A stretch of DNA of 64,000 nucleotides. It comes from Halomonas sp. HL-48 (GTDB taxonomy: Bacteria > Pseudomonadota > Gammaproteobacteria > Pseudomonadales > Halomonadaceae). The notes under the pieces were generated by a model. It was not told where the DNA came from. It saw only the letters and a list, made by a program, of their open reading frames with translations, and searched no databases. The position numbers were made by a program, and so were the translations under genes. Position 1 is the stretch's first letter. Each line of letters opens with the position of its first letter. The stretch is from positions 1-64,000 of the forward strand of contig NZ_LJZS01000012.1 of NCBI RefSeq assembly GCF_001314875.1, read 5' to 3'. Below, in pieces: positions 30,041 to 39,783 of the stretch.

Positions 30041-30069
30041 AGTTTACGCTTGGGAGATAAAGTTTACGC
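30041..30069. promoter_or_regulatory. Direct repeat upstream of zur
   Basis: AGTTTACGC occurs at 30041-30049 and 30061-30069, 20 bp apart, so on the same helix face. The second copy overlaps the stop of the ATP-grasp gene. It does not read as the usual Zur palindrome but sits where the zur promoter should be. Confidence 0.4.
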
Positions 30070-31065
30070 GGTTGCTGATGAGGTGTCAGGCGAGTCCGTC
30101 GTCAACTCGCTTGTCCGCGCAAAATGGTGCTGGGCAAAGGCCACGCGCTTTTCCACGGAGACGCCATCAGGCTGTCGTTCGATAAGATCCAGCCGCCGAC
30201 GCAGTCCTTCGCCATTGGTCATCTGAATGGCAAGGCCCGGGCGAGCATTGAGCTCAAGCAGCATCGGGCCGTGCTTACGGTCGAGCACCATATCGGTTCC
30301 CAGATAGCCCAAGCCGGTCATTTCATAGCAGCCCGCCGCCAGATCCAGCAGGGTTTTCCACTGGGGGACTTTAAGGCTCGCCAGGTCGTGGCCGGTATCC
30401 GGGTGGGCATAGCAGGGCCGATCGAACTGGACGCCCCGCAGGGCCTCTCCTGTTGCCATGTTAAGCCCCACCCCGACAGCCCCCTGGTGAAGGTTGGCTT
30501 TGCCATCCGATGCGGCGGTTGAAAGCCGCATCATGGACATTACCGGGTAACCCTTGAAGACGATAACACGGATGTCGGGCACGCCTTCATAGCTGTAGGC
30601 CATCAGGCTTTCATCGAAATTGATCAGCGTTTCGATCAGTGCCACGTCGGGCGATCCGCCCAGCGAATAGAGCCCCGACAGGATGTTGGACACGTGGCGT
30701 TCGATATCGGTAATCGAGAGACGGGCGCCGCTGGGCTTGATGAAAGCCTCGCCGTCGACGCTTTCAATCACCAAAATCCCCTTGCCGCCGCTGCCTTTGG
30801 CCGGCTTGATGACGAAGCCATGATGGCCCACCAGCGTCTCGCCAATGTGCTTGACGCCAAACTGAGTGGTCACGGTGCCAATCAGCGCCGGCGTGGTGAT
30901 ACCGTAACGCTGTGCCAGCAGCTTGGTTTTAAGCTTGTCATCAACCAGCGGGTAAAGCCGCCGGTTATTGTAGCGGCCAATGTAGCGGATATTGCGCCGG
31001 TTCATGCCGATGATGCCTTTGTCACGCAGCCGTGTCGGCCATGTCCAATTACTCAGCAAGCTCAT
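30064..31065 (-). CDS. ATP-grasp ligase, alpha-L-glutamate ligase-like
   Basis: 333 residues, ATP-grasp fold related to RimK. Nucleotide-binding loop FVIKPAKGSGGKGI (84-97), VPDIRVIVFKG (162-171) and the metal-binding LLELNARPGL with Glu271 and Asn273 are visible. Family members of this type are always found with a transglutaminase-like/7TM protein and a retropepsin-like protein, as here. The ligase probably joins an amino acid or amine to a carboxylate on a peptide or protein; the substrate is not known to me. Its ATG overlaps the preceding stop by 4 bp. Confidence 0.88.
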   Translation of the reverse strand: MSLLSNWTWPTRLRDKGIIGMNRRNIRYIGRYNNRRLYPLVDDKLKTKLLAQRYGITTPALIGTVTTQFGVKHIGETLVGHHGFVIKPAKGSGGKGILVIESVDGEAFIKPSGARLSITDIERHVSNILSGLYSLGGSPDVALIETLINFDESLMAYSYEGVPDIRVIVFKGYPVMSMMRLSTAASDGKANLHQGAVGVGLNMATGEALRGVQFDRPCYAHPDTGHDLASLKVPQWKTLLDLAAGCYEMTGLGYLGTDMVLDRKHGPMLLELNARPGLAIQMTNGEGLRRRLDLIERQPDGVSVEKRVAFAQHHFARTSELTTDSPDTSSATA

Positions 31066-32585
31066 GAGGGCTTATCATCCTCGGTAATGGGCTTGAAGCG
31101 TCGCAGCTCCAGCAGGCGGTAGCCGGTGTAGTTACCCAGCAGCAGGATCAGCGCCATCAAGATGAACTGAACCCCCAGGAAGTTGAACGTGATATGGCGC
31201 ACCCATGGGCTGTTCATGGCCAGGTAGGCGATCACCGCGGTCAGCAAGCTGCCGCCACCCTGAATCAGCACCTGCTTGGGGCCTTCCTCTTCCCAAAGGA
31301 TGGACATCCGCTCGATCGTCCAGGCGAGAATGATCATCGGGAAAAAGGTGATGGTCAGCCCGGCGTTCAAGCCCATTCGATACGCCAGTACCGAAAACAC
31401 CGAAATAATGCCTATCACCGTGATGATCACCGCCGAGACCCTGGCCACCAATAATAAATTCAGATACGACAGATAATTACGGATCACCAAGCCCATCGCA
31501 ATGATGAGCAGAAAGCCAATCAACCCGGTGGCCAGACTGGTCTGGATGAAGGCGAGGGCGATCAGCACCGGCATGAAGGTACCCGACGTCTTGATGCCGA
31601 CGAAGACCCGCAGGAAGACCACCACCATCGCTCCGATCGGGATGAGCAGAATGGTTTGGAACAGCGCCTGTTCTTCCAGCGGCAAACTATGAATCGAGAA
31701 GTTCAGCAGCGTGTCGTTGGAGTTATGGTTGCGCACCGCCGCCGAAGCAGGCTGATAATGCGTCATCATCGAGAAGCTGACCCGCGAATTGGTCCCGCCC
31801 TGGACCTCCAGCACGGCATCGCCGGTGGTTTCCCAGAGCAGCAGATTATCAGGCTTGCCCTGGGCGCCGGTCACCGGGTGAAAGAGCGACCAGGTTTCAT
31901 CATTTTCGTCGAATACCTGAATCCAACTGCTCAATGACTGCCGACGTCGACCATCCTCTAGCAGCAGGCCGCTGACAGCACGTGCCTTTACCTCGGCCTG
32001 ATTGAGCAGGCGGATGATCAGCGGCGCCGGATCCATCTCGCCAAGCAGCAGGCGCGCATTTTCATCCTGCCGCTCGCCGTTGACATTGCGGATCAACTCA
32101 CGGGCAAAGGTGGCGTTGTTGGCGCTGCGGTCCCAGGCTTCGTCGATAAGCTGTTCAGCCGCGGAGTCGAAAGGGCTTTCCCATTCCACAGCCGGCGGCA
32201 GGTCGGGCGCCGTTTGCACGGGCGCCTGGGCATCGGGCGACACCAGCATCTGTACCGAATAATAAAGCTGCTGGTCGCCTTCCGCTTCGCGGATCGTCCA
32301 TTCGGCAAGCCGCCCGGTTTCGTCGGCCTGATAGGCCAGCCCGTAGCCCGAGGACGCGGTATTCTCGGTCAGCACGCGATAACCGGCCTGATGCGTGGGC
32401 AGGGCAAGATCAACCTGCACGGGGCCATCCAGGGCATCGAAGGTTATGACGGCTTCAATTTCCCAGACTTGGCGTTGCTCACCGGGTAGCCAGGGAATTT
32501 CGAACTGCAGGTGGCGATGAACGCTCATCGTAATACCGGCAATGAGCAAAAGGCCGACGATAAAATAAAACGGGAGCCGTGACAT
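31062..32585 (-). CDS. Transglutaminase-like domain fused to seven membrane helices
   Basis: 507 residues: one N-terminal membrane segment (about 5-23), a large extracytoplasmic region (about 25-300) that corresponds to the inactive transglutaminase-like module of this family, and a C-terminal bundle of about seven hydrophobic helices (about 305-490). The protein should sit in the inner membrane with its soluble part in the periplasm. Start at ATG 32585 is chosen because GAAAGGAA lies 5-6 nt upstream. Middle gene of the retropepsin / 7TM / ATP-grasp operon. Confidence 0.87.
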   Translation of the reverse strand: MSRLPFYFIVGLLLIAGITMSVHRHLQFEIPWLPGEQRQVWEIEAVITFDALDGPVQVDLALPTHQAGYRVLTENTASSGYGLAYQADETGRLAEWTIREAEGDQQLYYSVQMLVSPDAQAPVQTAPDLPPAVEWESPFDSAAEQLIDEAWDRSANNATFARELIRNVNGERQDENARLLLGEMDPAPLIIRLLNQAEVKARAVSGLLLEDGRRRQSLSSWIQVFDENDETWSLFHPVTGAQGKPDNLLLWETTGDAVLEVQGGTNSRVSFSMMTHYQPASAAVRNHNSNDTLLNFSIHSLPLEEQALFQTILLIPIGAMVVVFLRVFVGIKTSGTFMPVLIALAFIQTSLATGLIGFLLIIAMGLVIRNYLSYLNLLLVARVSAVIITVIGIISVFSVLAYRMGLNAGLTITFFPMIILAWTIERMSILWEEEGPKQVLIQGGGSLLTAVIAYLAMNSPWVRHITFNFLGVQFILMALILLLGNYTGYRLLELRRFKPITEDDKPS

Positions 32586-32621
32586 CAAGATTCCTTTCAA
32601 CAGTGACAGCGATGGCTGTCG

Positions 32622-33461
32622 TTATTCTTCGCTATCGTCTGTGTCGGCAGCTTCGTCTTCAGCGGCCTGATCAGCGGATTCGCCACCGGGGAATTCCGGT
32701 CGCTCAAAGCGGTAGGTTTCGGCCACATCAATGAGGGCGATATCGAGCAGGAAGCGCCGACCCAGCAGGATGGGATATTCCAGATGGCTACGGTCGTTGA
32801 GGGTAAATTCAACGTTTTCCCTTAGTGGTCCCAGCGTCAACAACAGCGAAATAACCGGCCGCAAATCGTCACCGGATGCCTGTAGGATGCGCACGCGACG
32901 CTCTACGGGCGCTTCGATCCATTCATCACGGACGTGGTCGACGACCACATCATCATCGTTGAGAGCCAGCTTGAAGCGCACCCAGTTTTCACCGTCGCGC
33001 TCGAATGGCGTGATCTCACGAGCAGAAAGCGAAGAGGTGTTGGCACCGGAATCGATTCGCGCCTGAAGGTAGGTACCGATACTCGGCAAGCCAACCCATT
33101 CATTGCGACCGACCAGAGTTTTCCCTTCCAGAATATCGTCATTGGCCTGACACTCTTCGCGGATAATCAACGGTTCTTCGTTGCGCGTGCCGATTGTCTG
33201 GACATCACTACGCAAATGGCGAAGTAGGCTACCCACCTCGCGCACGTCGGCGGTGATCGTTTGCTGCTGGTCAAGCTGGCGTTGCTGCAAGGCGGTGGTT
33301 TCACTGCATTGCTGGGATAACTTGGCTTGTAGCGTGTCCATGCGAAGGTTAAAAGCGGCTTCATCAAGAGGAGGGGGCTCATCGGGCGCAGAAGTTGGCA
33401 AGGCACAGCCAGTTACCACTACCGCCAAACCTGCCATCAGCCATACAACACCTGGGCGCAT
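32622..33461 (-). CDS. Retropepsin-like lipoprotein (RimB/ATP-dependent zinc protease family)
   Basis: 279 residues. A lipoprotein signal peptide ends in VVVTGC with the lipidated Cys19, followed by a coiled-coil-like stretch (about 35-90) and a retropepsin-like domain (about 115-260) with the aspartyl-protease signature ARIDSGANTSSLSA (Asp137). The family is often annotated as ATP-dependent zinc protease, but the motif is that of an aspartic peptidase. A Glu/Asp-rich tail follows. The start at 33461 places the lipobox correctly; AAGGA is 11 nt upstream. First gene of the three-gene operon. Confidence 0.87.
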   Translation of the reverse strand: MRPGVVWLMAGLAVVVTGCALPTSAPDEPPPLDEAAFNLRMDTLQAKLSQQCSETTALQQRQLDQQQTITADVREVGSLLRHLRSDVQTIGTRNEEPLIIREECQANDDILEGKTLVGRNEWVGLPSIGTYLQARIDSGANTSSLSAREITPFERDGENWVRFKLALNDDDVVVDHVRDEWIEAPVERRVRILQASGDDLRPVISLLLTLGPLRENVEFTLNDRSHLEYPILLGRRFLLDIALIDVAETYRFERPEFPGGESADQAAEDEAADTDDSEE

Positions 33462-33564
33462 AATAAGGTACATCCTTAAACAATAAGAGGATGAATGATA
33501 AGGAGTAGTCAGACCCATTGTCCAACACCGTATGATGATTTCACTGGCCATCAATCATATTTAA

Positions 33565-33580
33565 CATAATATATATTATG
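33565..33580. promoter_or_regulatory. 16-bp perfect AT palindrome in a divergent intergenic region
   Basis: CATAATATATATTATG is fully self-complementary. It lies about 100 bp upstream of both the retropepsin operon and the DUF3833 lipoprotein gene. It may be an operator or simply an AT-rich promoter element. Confidence 0.4.
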
Positions 33581-33684
33581 CGAACCGTTGGGTAGGAGTG
33601 GATAACGATTGGCGTCGGGCCCAACTCCTGGGATAAACTCGACAGCTGTTGTACGAGCCATCTTGACTATAAAGGAAATGCCCA

Positions 33685-34221
33685 ATGAAAACCCCTGTTT
33701 TAGCGGTTGTCTCCACCCTTTTACTCCTTTTGATGGCGGGATGCTCGAGCGTCGACGTGGAAGATTACGCTGACAGCGACCCGCGCCTGGATATCGCCGA
33801 CTATTTCACCGGCACGACCCGCGCCTGGGGCATGGTACAGGATTACAGCGGCGAGGTTCAGCGTCGCTTCACCGTGACCATCGAAGGTAGCGTTGAGGAC
33901 GATACGCTGACGCTGGATGAAGCCTTCGAGTTTGCCGATGGCGAAACCGACCGTCGTGTTTGGCGCTTCGAGCGGGTCGACGAGCATCGCTGGGTGGGTA
34001 CCGCCAATGACGTCGAAGGCACCGTCGAGGCGCGCCAGTATGGTCATGCCTTCCATATGAACTATCCGCTGGACGTCGAAATTGGCGACAGAACGATCAA
34101 CTTCACCATGGACGACTGGATGTACCTGCAACCCGACGGCCGGCTGATCAACCGGACCGCCATGAAGAAATTTGGCTTAACACTGGGTGAAATCACCCTG
34201 GTCTTTGAACAGGTCGATTGA
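33685..34221 (+). CDS. DUF3833 family lipoprotein
   Basis: 178 residues. A lipoprotein signal (lipobox LMAGC, Cys19) is followed by a beta-rich domain with TRAWGMVQDYSGEVQRRFTV, DWMYLQPDGRLINR and a C-terminal GEITLVFEQ, matching the DUF3833 family of unknown function. AAAGGAAAT precedes the ATG. Ends 19 bp before a terminator shared with ectC. Confidence 0.87.
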   Translation: MKTPVLAVVSTLLLLLMAGCSSVDVEDYADSDPRLDIADYFTGTTRAWGMVQDYSGEVQRRFTVTIEGSVEDDTLTLDEAFEFADGETDRRVWRFERVDEHRWVGTANDVEGTVEARQYGHAFHMNYPLDVEIGDRTINFTMDDWMYLQPDGRLINRTAMKKFGLTLGEITLVFEQVD

Positions 34222-34239
34222 CTGATTCGATGACAACGT

Positions 34240-34270
34240 AAAACAGCCTGCTAATTCAGCAGGCTGTTTT
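34240..34270. terminator. Bidirectional Rho-independent terminator
   Basis: Stem AAAACAGCCTGCT / AGCAGGCTGTTTT with AATTC loop, between the convergent DUF3833 lipoprotein gene and ectC. Confidence 0.92.
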
Positions 34271-34304
34271 GTGTCTATCACACTGGCGGTATTCAGGGTC
34301 AGTT

Positions 34305-34697
34305 TTATTCGTCAGCCGGCGCGTAGGAACCGTCTTCACGGTGGACTTCGTTACCCGTGATCGGCGGCGTGAACACGCATGCCAGATGCATGGTCTTGTG
34401 GGCACGCAGCAAGTGTTCATCATGCTGGTCAAGAATGTAGATATCACCCGGCTTGATTGGCCAGATTTTACCGTCGGCCAGGGTTTCTACCTCGCCTTCA
34501 CCTTCGATGCAGAACACAGACTCATAGTGGTGCTTATAATGAATATGCGTCTCGGTGCCTTCAAAGATACGGGTGATGTGAAACGAGAAGTTTCCACCGT
34601 CATTAGCCAATACCAGGCGCGTGCTGTCCCAGTTTCCGTTCTCGGCCGTCACTAAGCGATCAGATTTGCGTGCTTCTTCAAGGTTGCGAACGATCAT
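34305..34697 (-). CDS. ectC: L-ectoine synthase
   Basis: 130 residues, cupin fold. EctC closes N-gamma-acetyl-diaminobutyrate to ectoine, the last step of synthesis. The family N-terminus MIVRNLEEA, the metal region [20 protein letters not shown] and the [16 protein letters not shown] stretch are present. The ATG at 34697 follows AAGGAG by 7 nt; an in-frame TTG two codons upstream is unlikely. Last gene of ectABC. Confidence 0.97.
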   Translation of the reverse strand: MIVRNLEEARKSDRLVTAENGNWDSTRLVLANDGGNFSFHITRIFEGTETHIHYKHHYESVFCIEGEGEVETLADGKIWPIKPGDIYILDQHDEHLLRAHKTMHLACVFTPPITGNEVHREDGSYAPADE

Positions 34698-34758
34698 ACT
34701 CAAACTCCTTTAGCAGCGGCCCCCATCAGGCCGCCCATAATGACATCCTAGCGCGTTG

Positions 34759-36677
<1,919 letters not shown>

Positions 36678-36709
36678 GGTTATGCTTCGCTGTTGCGAAT
36701 TTGAGGGCC

Positions 36710-36738
36710 ATTATAACAGCTGATTATGAGCAATTCAA
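36710..36738 (-). promoter_or_regulatory. Sigma-70-type promoter of ectABC
   Basis: On the minus strand a -35 element TTGAAT (36733-36738) and a perfect -10 TATAAT (36710-36715) are separated by exactly 17 bp. Transcription would begin near 36703, about 26 bases before the ectA start codon. Additional AT-rich sequence upstream (36740-36785) could hold a stress-sigma promoter, as in other halomonad ect loci. Confidence 0.8.
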
Positions 36739-36891
36739 AAAGCCTGTTATTCAACCCGCTGAATTCGATAATTATTTATTATGCGAGACTGTGCTTGGGG
36801 CGGCATGACGCCCCTTACTCGCCGCTTAGCTATTCAGTTTAGACCAAGCGGGGCGCCTCCCCAGAAAGATGCGCCACCCCACGTCGCGATT

Positions 36892-38274
36892 TCACCGTGC
36901 CGGGGTACGCAGCGTAACGAACTCTTCAGCGCCGGTCGGATGAATGCCGACGGTGTTATCGAAGTCGCGCTTGGTTAACCCGGCGCGCACCGCGATGGCG
37001 ATGCCCTGGATGACTTCGCCGGCATCGTCGCCGACCATGTGGGCGCCGACCACTCTATCGCTGGCATCATCGACGACGAGCTTCATCAGGGTGCGTTCCT
37101 GACTGCCTGATAAGGTGTGTTTCATTGCCCTGAAGTCGGTGCGGTAGACGCGAATGCTGCCGAATCGCTCCAGCGCCGCCTCTTCGGAAAGCCCCACCGT
37201 GCCAATGTTGGGATGACAGAACACCGCCGTGGGAATACGCTCGTAATCCAGCGGTTCAGGCGTCACGCTGCCGAAATGATGGTCCACCAGCAGCATGGCT
37301 TCGGCAATGGCGACGGGCGTGAGTTCGGGCGTATCGATCAGGTCGCCGAGCGCCAGGATCGACGGCACCTCGGTTTCAAAGCGCTCATTGACCGAAAGTT
37401 TTCCCTGTGCATTGAGCGATAGCCCGACTATGTCCAGGCCCAGTCCCGATACGTTGGGCTTGCGACCGGTCGCGGCAAGCACGACATCGACTTCCATCTC
37501 TTTACCGGTGGTCAGCGTCACCCGGTAGCCCGACGCCGTTTTTTCGATCGCCTCGATATTGGTATTGAAGTGAAGATTGACGCCCTGGCGGGCCATTTCC
37601 TGACGTGTGAAATCGCGCACTTCGTTATCGAAGCCTTTCAGGAACAAGTCACCACGGTAGATAAGATGCGCCTCGCTGCCCAGGCCGTTGAAGATGCTGG
37701 CAAACTCGACGGCGATATAGCCCCCGCCGAGCACCAGGAACCGCTCGGGCAAACGGTCGAGGTCGAAAATCTGGTTGGAGTCCAGCGCGTATTCGCTGCC
37801 CGGGAAGCTCGGCACCCAGGGCCATCCGCCAGTGGCCAGCAGGATACGCTCAGCGCTGACACGCTGCTCATCGCCCTGCTTGCTGCGTATCCGCACCGTG
37901 TGCGCGTCGACGAGGCTCCCCCGCCCGTTATAGAGATTGACGCCTGCCGTTTCCAGCAAACGCTGATAGATACCGTTAAGACGCTTGATTTCGCTTGTTT
38001 TGTTGTCCCTCAGCGTGGCCCAGTCGAAATGCGCCTCCCCGGGCAGTTGCCAGCCAAAACCGCTGGCGTCATCGAAGGCGCTGTGAAAATGTGCGGCGTA
38101 GGCGTAAAGCTTCTTGGGTACACAGCCGACGTTGACGCAGGTGCCGCCCAGGTATAAATCTTCCACGATGGCCACCCTGGCGCCCGTTGCCGCTGCCATT
38201 CGGGCAGCGCGCACCCCGCCAGACCCGGCGCCAATCACCAATAAATCGTAGTCATAATGGTTTTCTTCTGACAT
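36892..38274 (-). CDS. gor: Glutathione-disulfide reductase
   Basis: 460 residues, class I pyridine nucleotide-disulfide oxidoreductase. FAD loop VIGAGSGGVRAAR, redox pair Cys46/Cys51 in GGTCVNVGCVPKK, NADPH loop LGGGYIAVEFASIFNGLG followed by YRGD, and the C-terminal HPTGAEEFV with the active histidine. The GTCVNVGC spacing marks glutathione reductase rather than lipoamide dehydrogenase. AGGAG lies 6 nt before the ATG at 38274. Divergent from the carbonic anhydrase gene. Confidence 0.95.
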   Translation of the reverse strand: MSEENHYDYDLLVIGAGSGGVRAARMAAATGARVAIVEDLYLGGTCVNVGCVPKKLYAYAAHFHSAFDDASGFGWQLPGEAHFDWATLRDNKTSEIKRLNGIYQRLLETAGVNLYNGRGSLVDAHTVRIRSKQGDEQRVSAERILLATGGWPWVPSFPGSEYALDSNQIFDLDRLPERFLVLGGGYIAVEFASIFNGLGSEAHLIYRGDLFLKGFDNEVRDFTRQEMARQGVNLHFNTNIEAIEKTASGYRVTLTTGKEMEVDVVLAATGRKPNVSGLGLDIVGLSLNAQGKLSVNERFETEVPSILALGDLIDTPELTPVAIAEAMLLVDHHFGSVTPEPLDYERIPTAVFCHPNIGTVGLSEEAALERFGSIRVYRTDFRAMKHTLSGSQERTLMKLVVDDASDRVVGAHMVGDDAGEVIQGIAIAVRAGLTKRDFDNTVGIHPTGAEEFVTLRTPAR

Positions 38275-38438
38275 CTCAGACTCCTGTACCGTCAACACAG
38301 CGAGTGTTGACCGGGTGACGCGGGAAGGTTAAAACCTCCTCCTGCTAATGGATGCGGCAGCTGTTACGCTATAACGACGAACAGACTCGATAAATATACC
38401 CACTGTATTGATGGGCAATCTGTGTAATGGGAGACCCA

Positions 38439-39086
38439 ATGTCCGATTCAATTGAGACATTATTAGAGAATAACCGCGCATGGGCGGAACGCATGTGCGA
38501 TGAAGATCCGGATTATTTCAAACGGCTATCCGAGCAGCAAAATCCTGATTACCTGTGGATCGGCTGTTCTGATAGTCGGGTACCCGCCAATCAGATCATT
38601 GCCCTGCCCCCGGGCGAGGTTTTCGTGCACCGCAACGTTGCCAATCTGCTGCATCATACCGATATGAATGCGTTGTCGGTGGTCCAGTTCGCGGTGGATG
38701 TGCTCAAGGTCAGCCATATCATGGTGGTGGGTCATTACGGCTGCGGTGGCATCAAGGCCGCCGTCATGGGAGGCGAATGCGGCGTTGTCGACTATTGGCT
38801 CCATTCGGTTCGCGAACAATACAATCAACACCGCAGCACGCTCGAACACTTACCGCTTGACGAGCAGATCGACCGCATGTGCGAACTCAACGTCAAAGCC
38901 CAGGTGAATAGCCTGTGCCGGACCAAAATTCTTCAGCGGGCCTGGCAGCGCGGCCAGCAGATTTCGGTCCACGGCTGGGTTTATGGCTTGAGCGATGGCC
39001 GCGTCAAAGACCTGAACTGCACCATCAAAGGGCTTGACCAGGTTGAAACTCTGTACCGTATCGACCGCCTTCAGCCTGGCGACTGA
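38439..39086 (+). CDS. can: Beta-class carbonic anhydrase
   Basis: 215 residues. Zinc ligands Cys43 and Asp45 (WIGCSDSRVP), His99 and Cys102 (VVGHYGCGG) define the beta class; HRNVANLLHHTD is also typical. It interconverts CO2 and bicarbonate for carboxylations. GGGAG lies 5 nt before the ATG at 38439, favouring it over the GTG/ATG four codons upstream. Confidence 0.95.
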   Translation: MSDSIETLLENNRAWAERMCDEDPDYFKRLSEQQNPDYLWIGCSDSRVPANQIIALPPGEVFVHRNVANLLHHTDMNALSVVQFAVDVLKVSHIMVVGHYGCGGIKAAVMGGECGVVDYWLHSVREQYNQHRSTLEHLPLDEQIDRMCELNVKAQVNSLCRTKILQRAWQRGQQISVHGWVYGLSDGRVKDLNCTIKGLDQVETLYRIDRLQPGD

Positions 39087-39134
39087 GCATAGTGCCCGCT
39101 CCCCACGGTGAGCGGGCATGCCGCCTTGCCGACC

Positions 39135-39773
39135 TTAGCCAATCGGGCAAGTTACCCCCGTCCCTTTTATGCCGCAGTAGCCGTTGGGGTTTTTATACAG
39201 ATATTGCTGATGATAGGCCTCTGCATAGTAGAACGTATCCAACGGCTTTATTTCCGTGCTGATGTCGCCCTTGCCTGCCGCGTGAAGCGCTTCCTGGAAC
39301 GCCCTGGCGCTGCTGATGGCGGCATCATACTGCGCGTCTGTCGTGGTGTAGATCGCTGACCGGTACTGGGAGCCGATATCATTGCCCTGGCGGTTTTTCT
39401 GGGTGGGATCGTGCTGTTCCCAGAAAATATTCAACAGCGTCACCAGCGATACCTGGCTTGGCTGGTAAATGATCCGCACGGCTTCAGTATGCCCGGTACG
39501 CCCTGTGCAGGTCTCTTCGTAAGTAGGATGGGGCGTTTCGCCCCCTGCGTAACCCGCCGCGGTCACGTAGACCCCCGGCAGATCCCAGAACAGCCGCTCA
39601 ACGCCCCAGAAACAGCCCATCCCCACCACCAGCTCTTCAGATCCCTTAGGAAACGGCGGATGCAGCGGGTGACCGTTCACGGCGTGGTGATCACTGGTGG
39701 CAATGGGTTCCTGGCGGCCAGGCAGAGTGGACTCGGCCTGACGGGGGGCATTGTTTTGCTCAAACACAGGCAT
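39135..39773 (-). CDS. msrA: Peptide-methionine (S)-S-oxide reductase MsrA
   Basis: 212 residues. The nucleophile is Cys54 in [46 protein letters not shown] and GSQYRSAIY are family motifs. It repairs oxidised methionine in proteins. It begins 10 bp after tamB and is probably the last gene of a long transcript from galU. Confidence 0.96.
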   Translation of the reverse strand: MPVFEQNNAPRQAESTLPGRQEPIATSDHHAVNGHPLHPPFPKGSEELVVGMGCFWGVERLFWDLPGVYVTAAGYAGGETPHPTYEETCTGRTGHTEAVRIIYQPSQVSLVTLLNIFWEQHDPTQKNRQGNDIGSQYRSAIYTTTDAQYDAAISSARAFQEALHAAGKGDISTEIKPLDTFYYAEAYHQQYLYKNPNGYCGIKGTGVTCPIG

Positions 39774-39783
39774 GGTGCTTACC

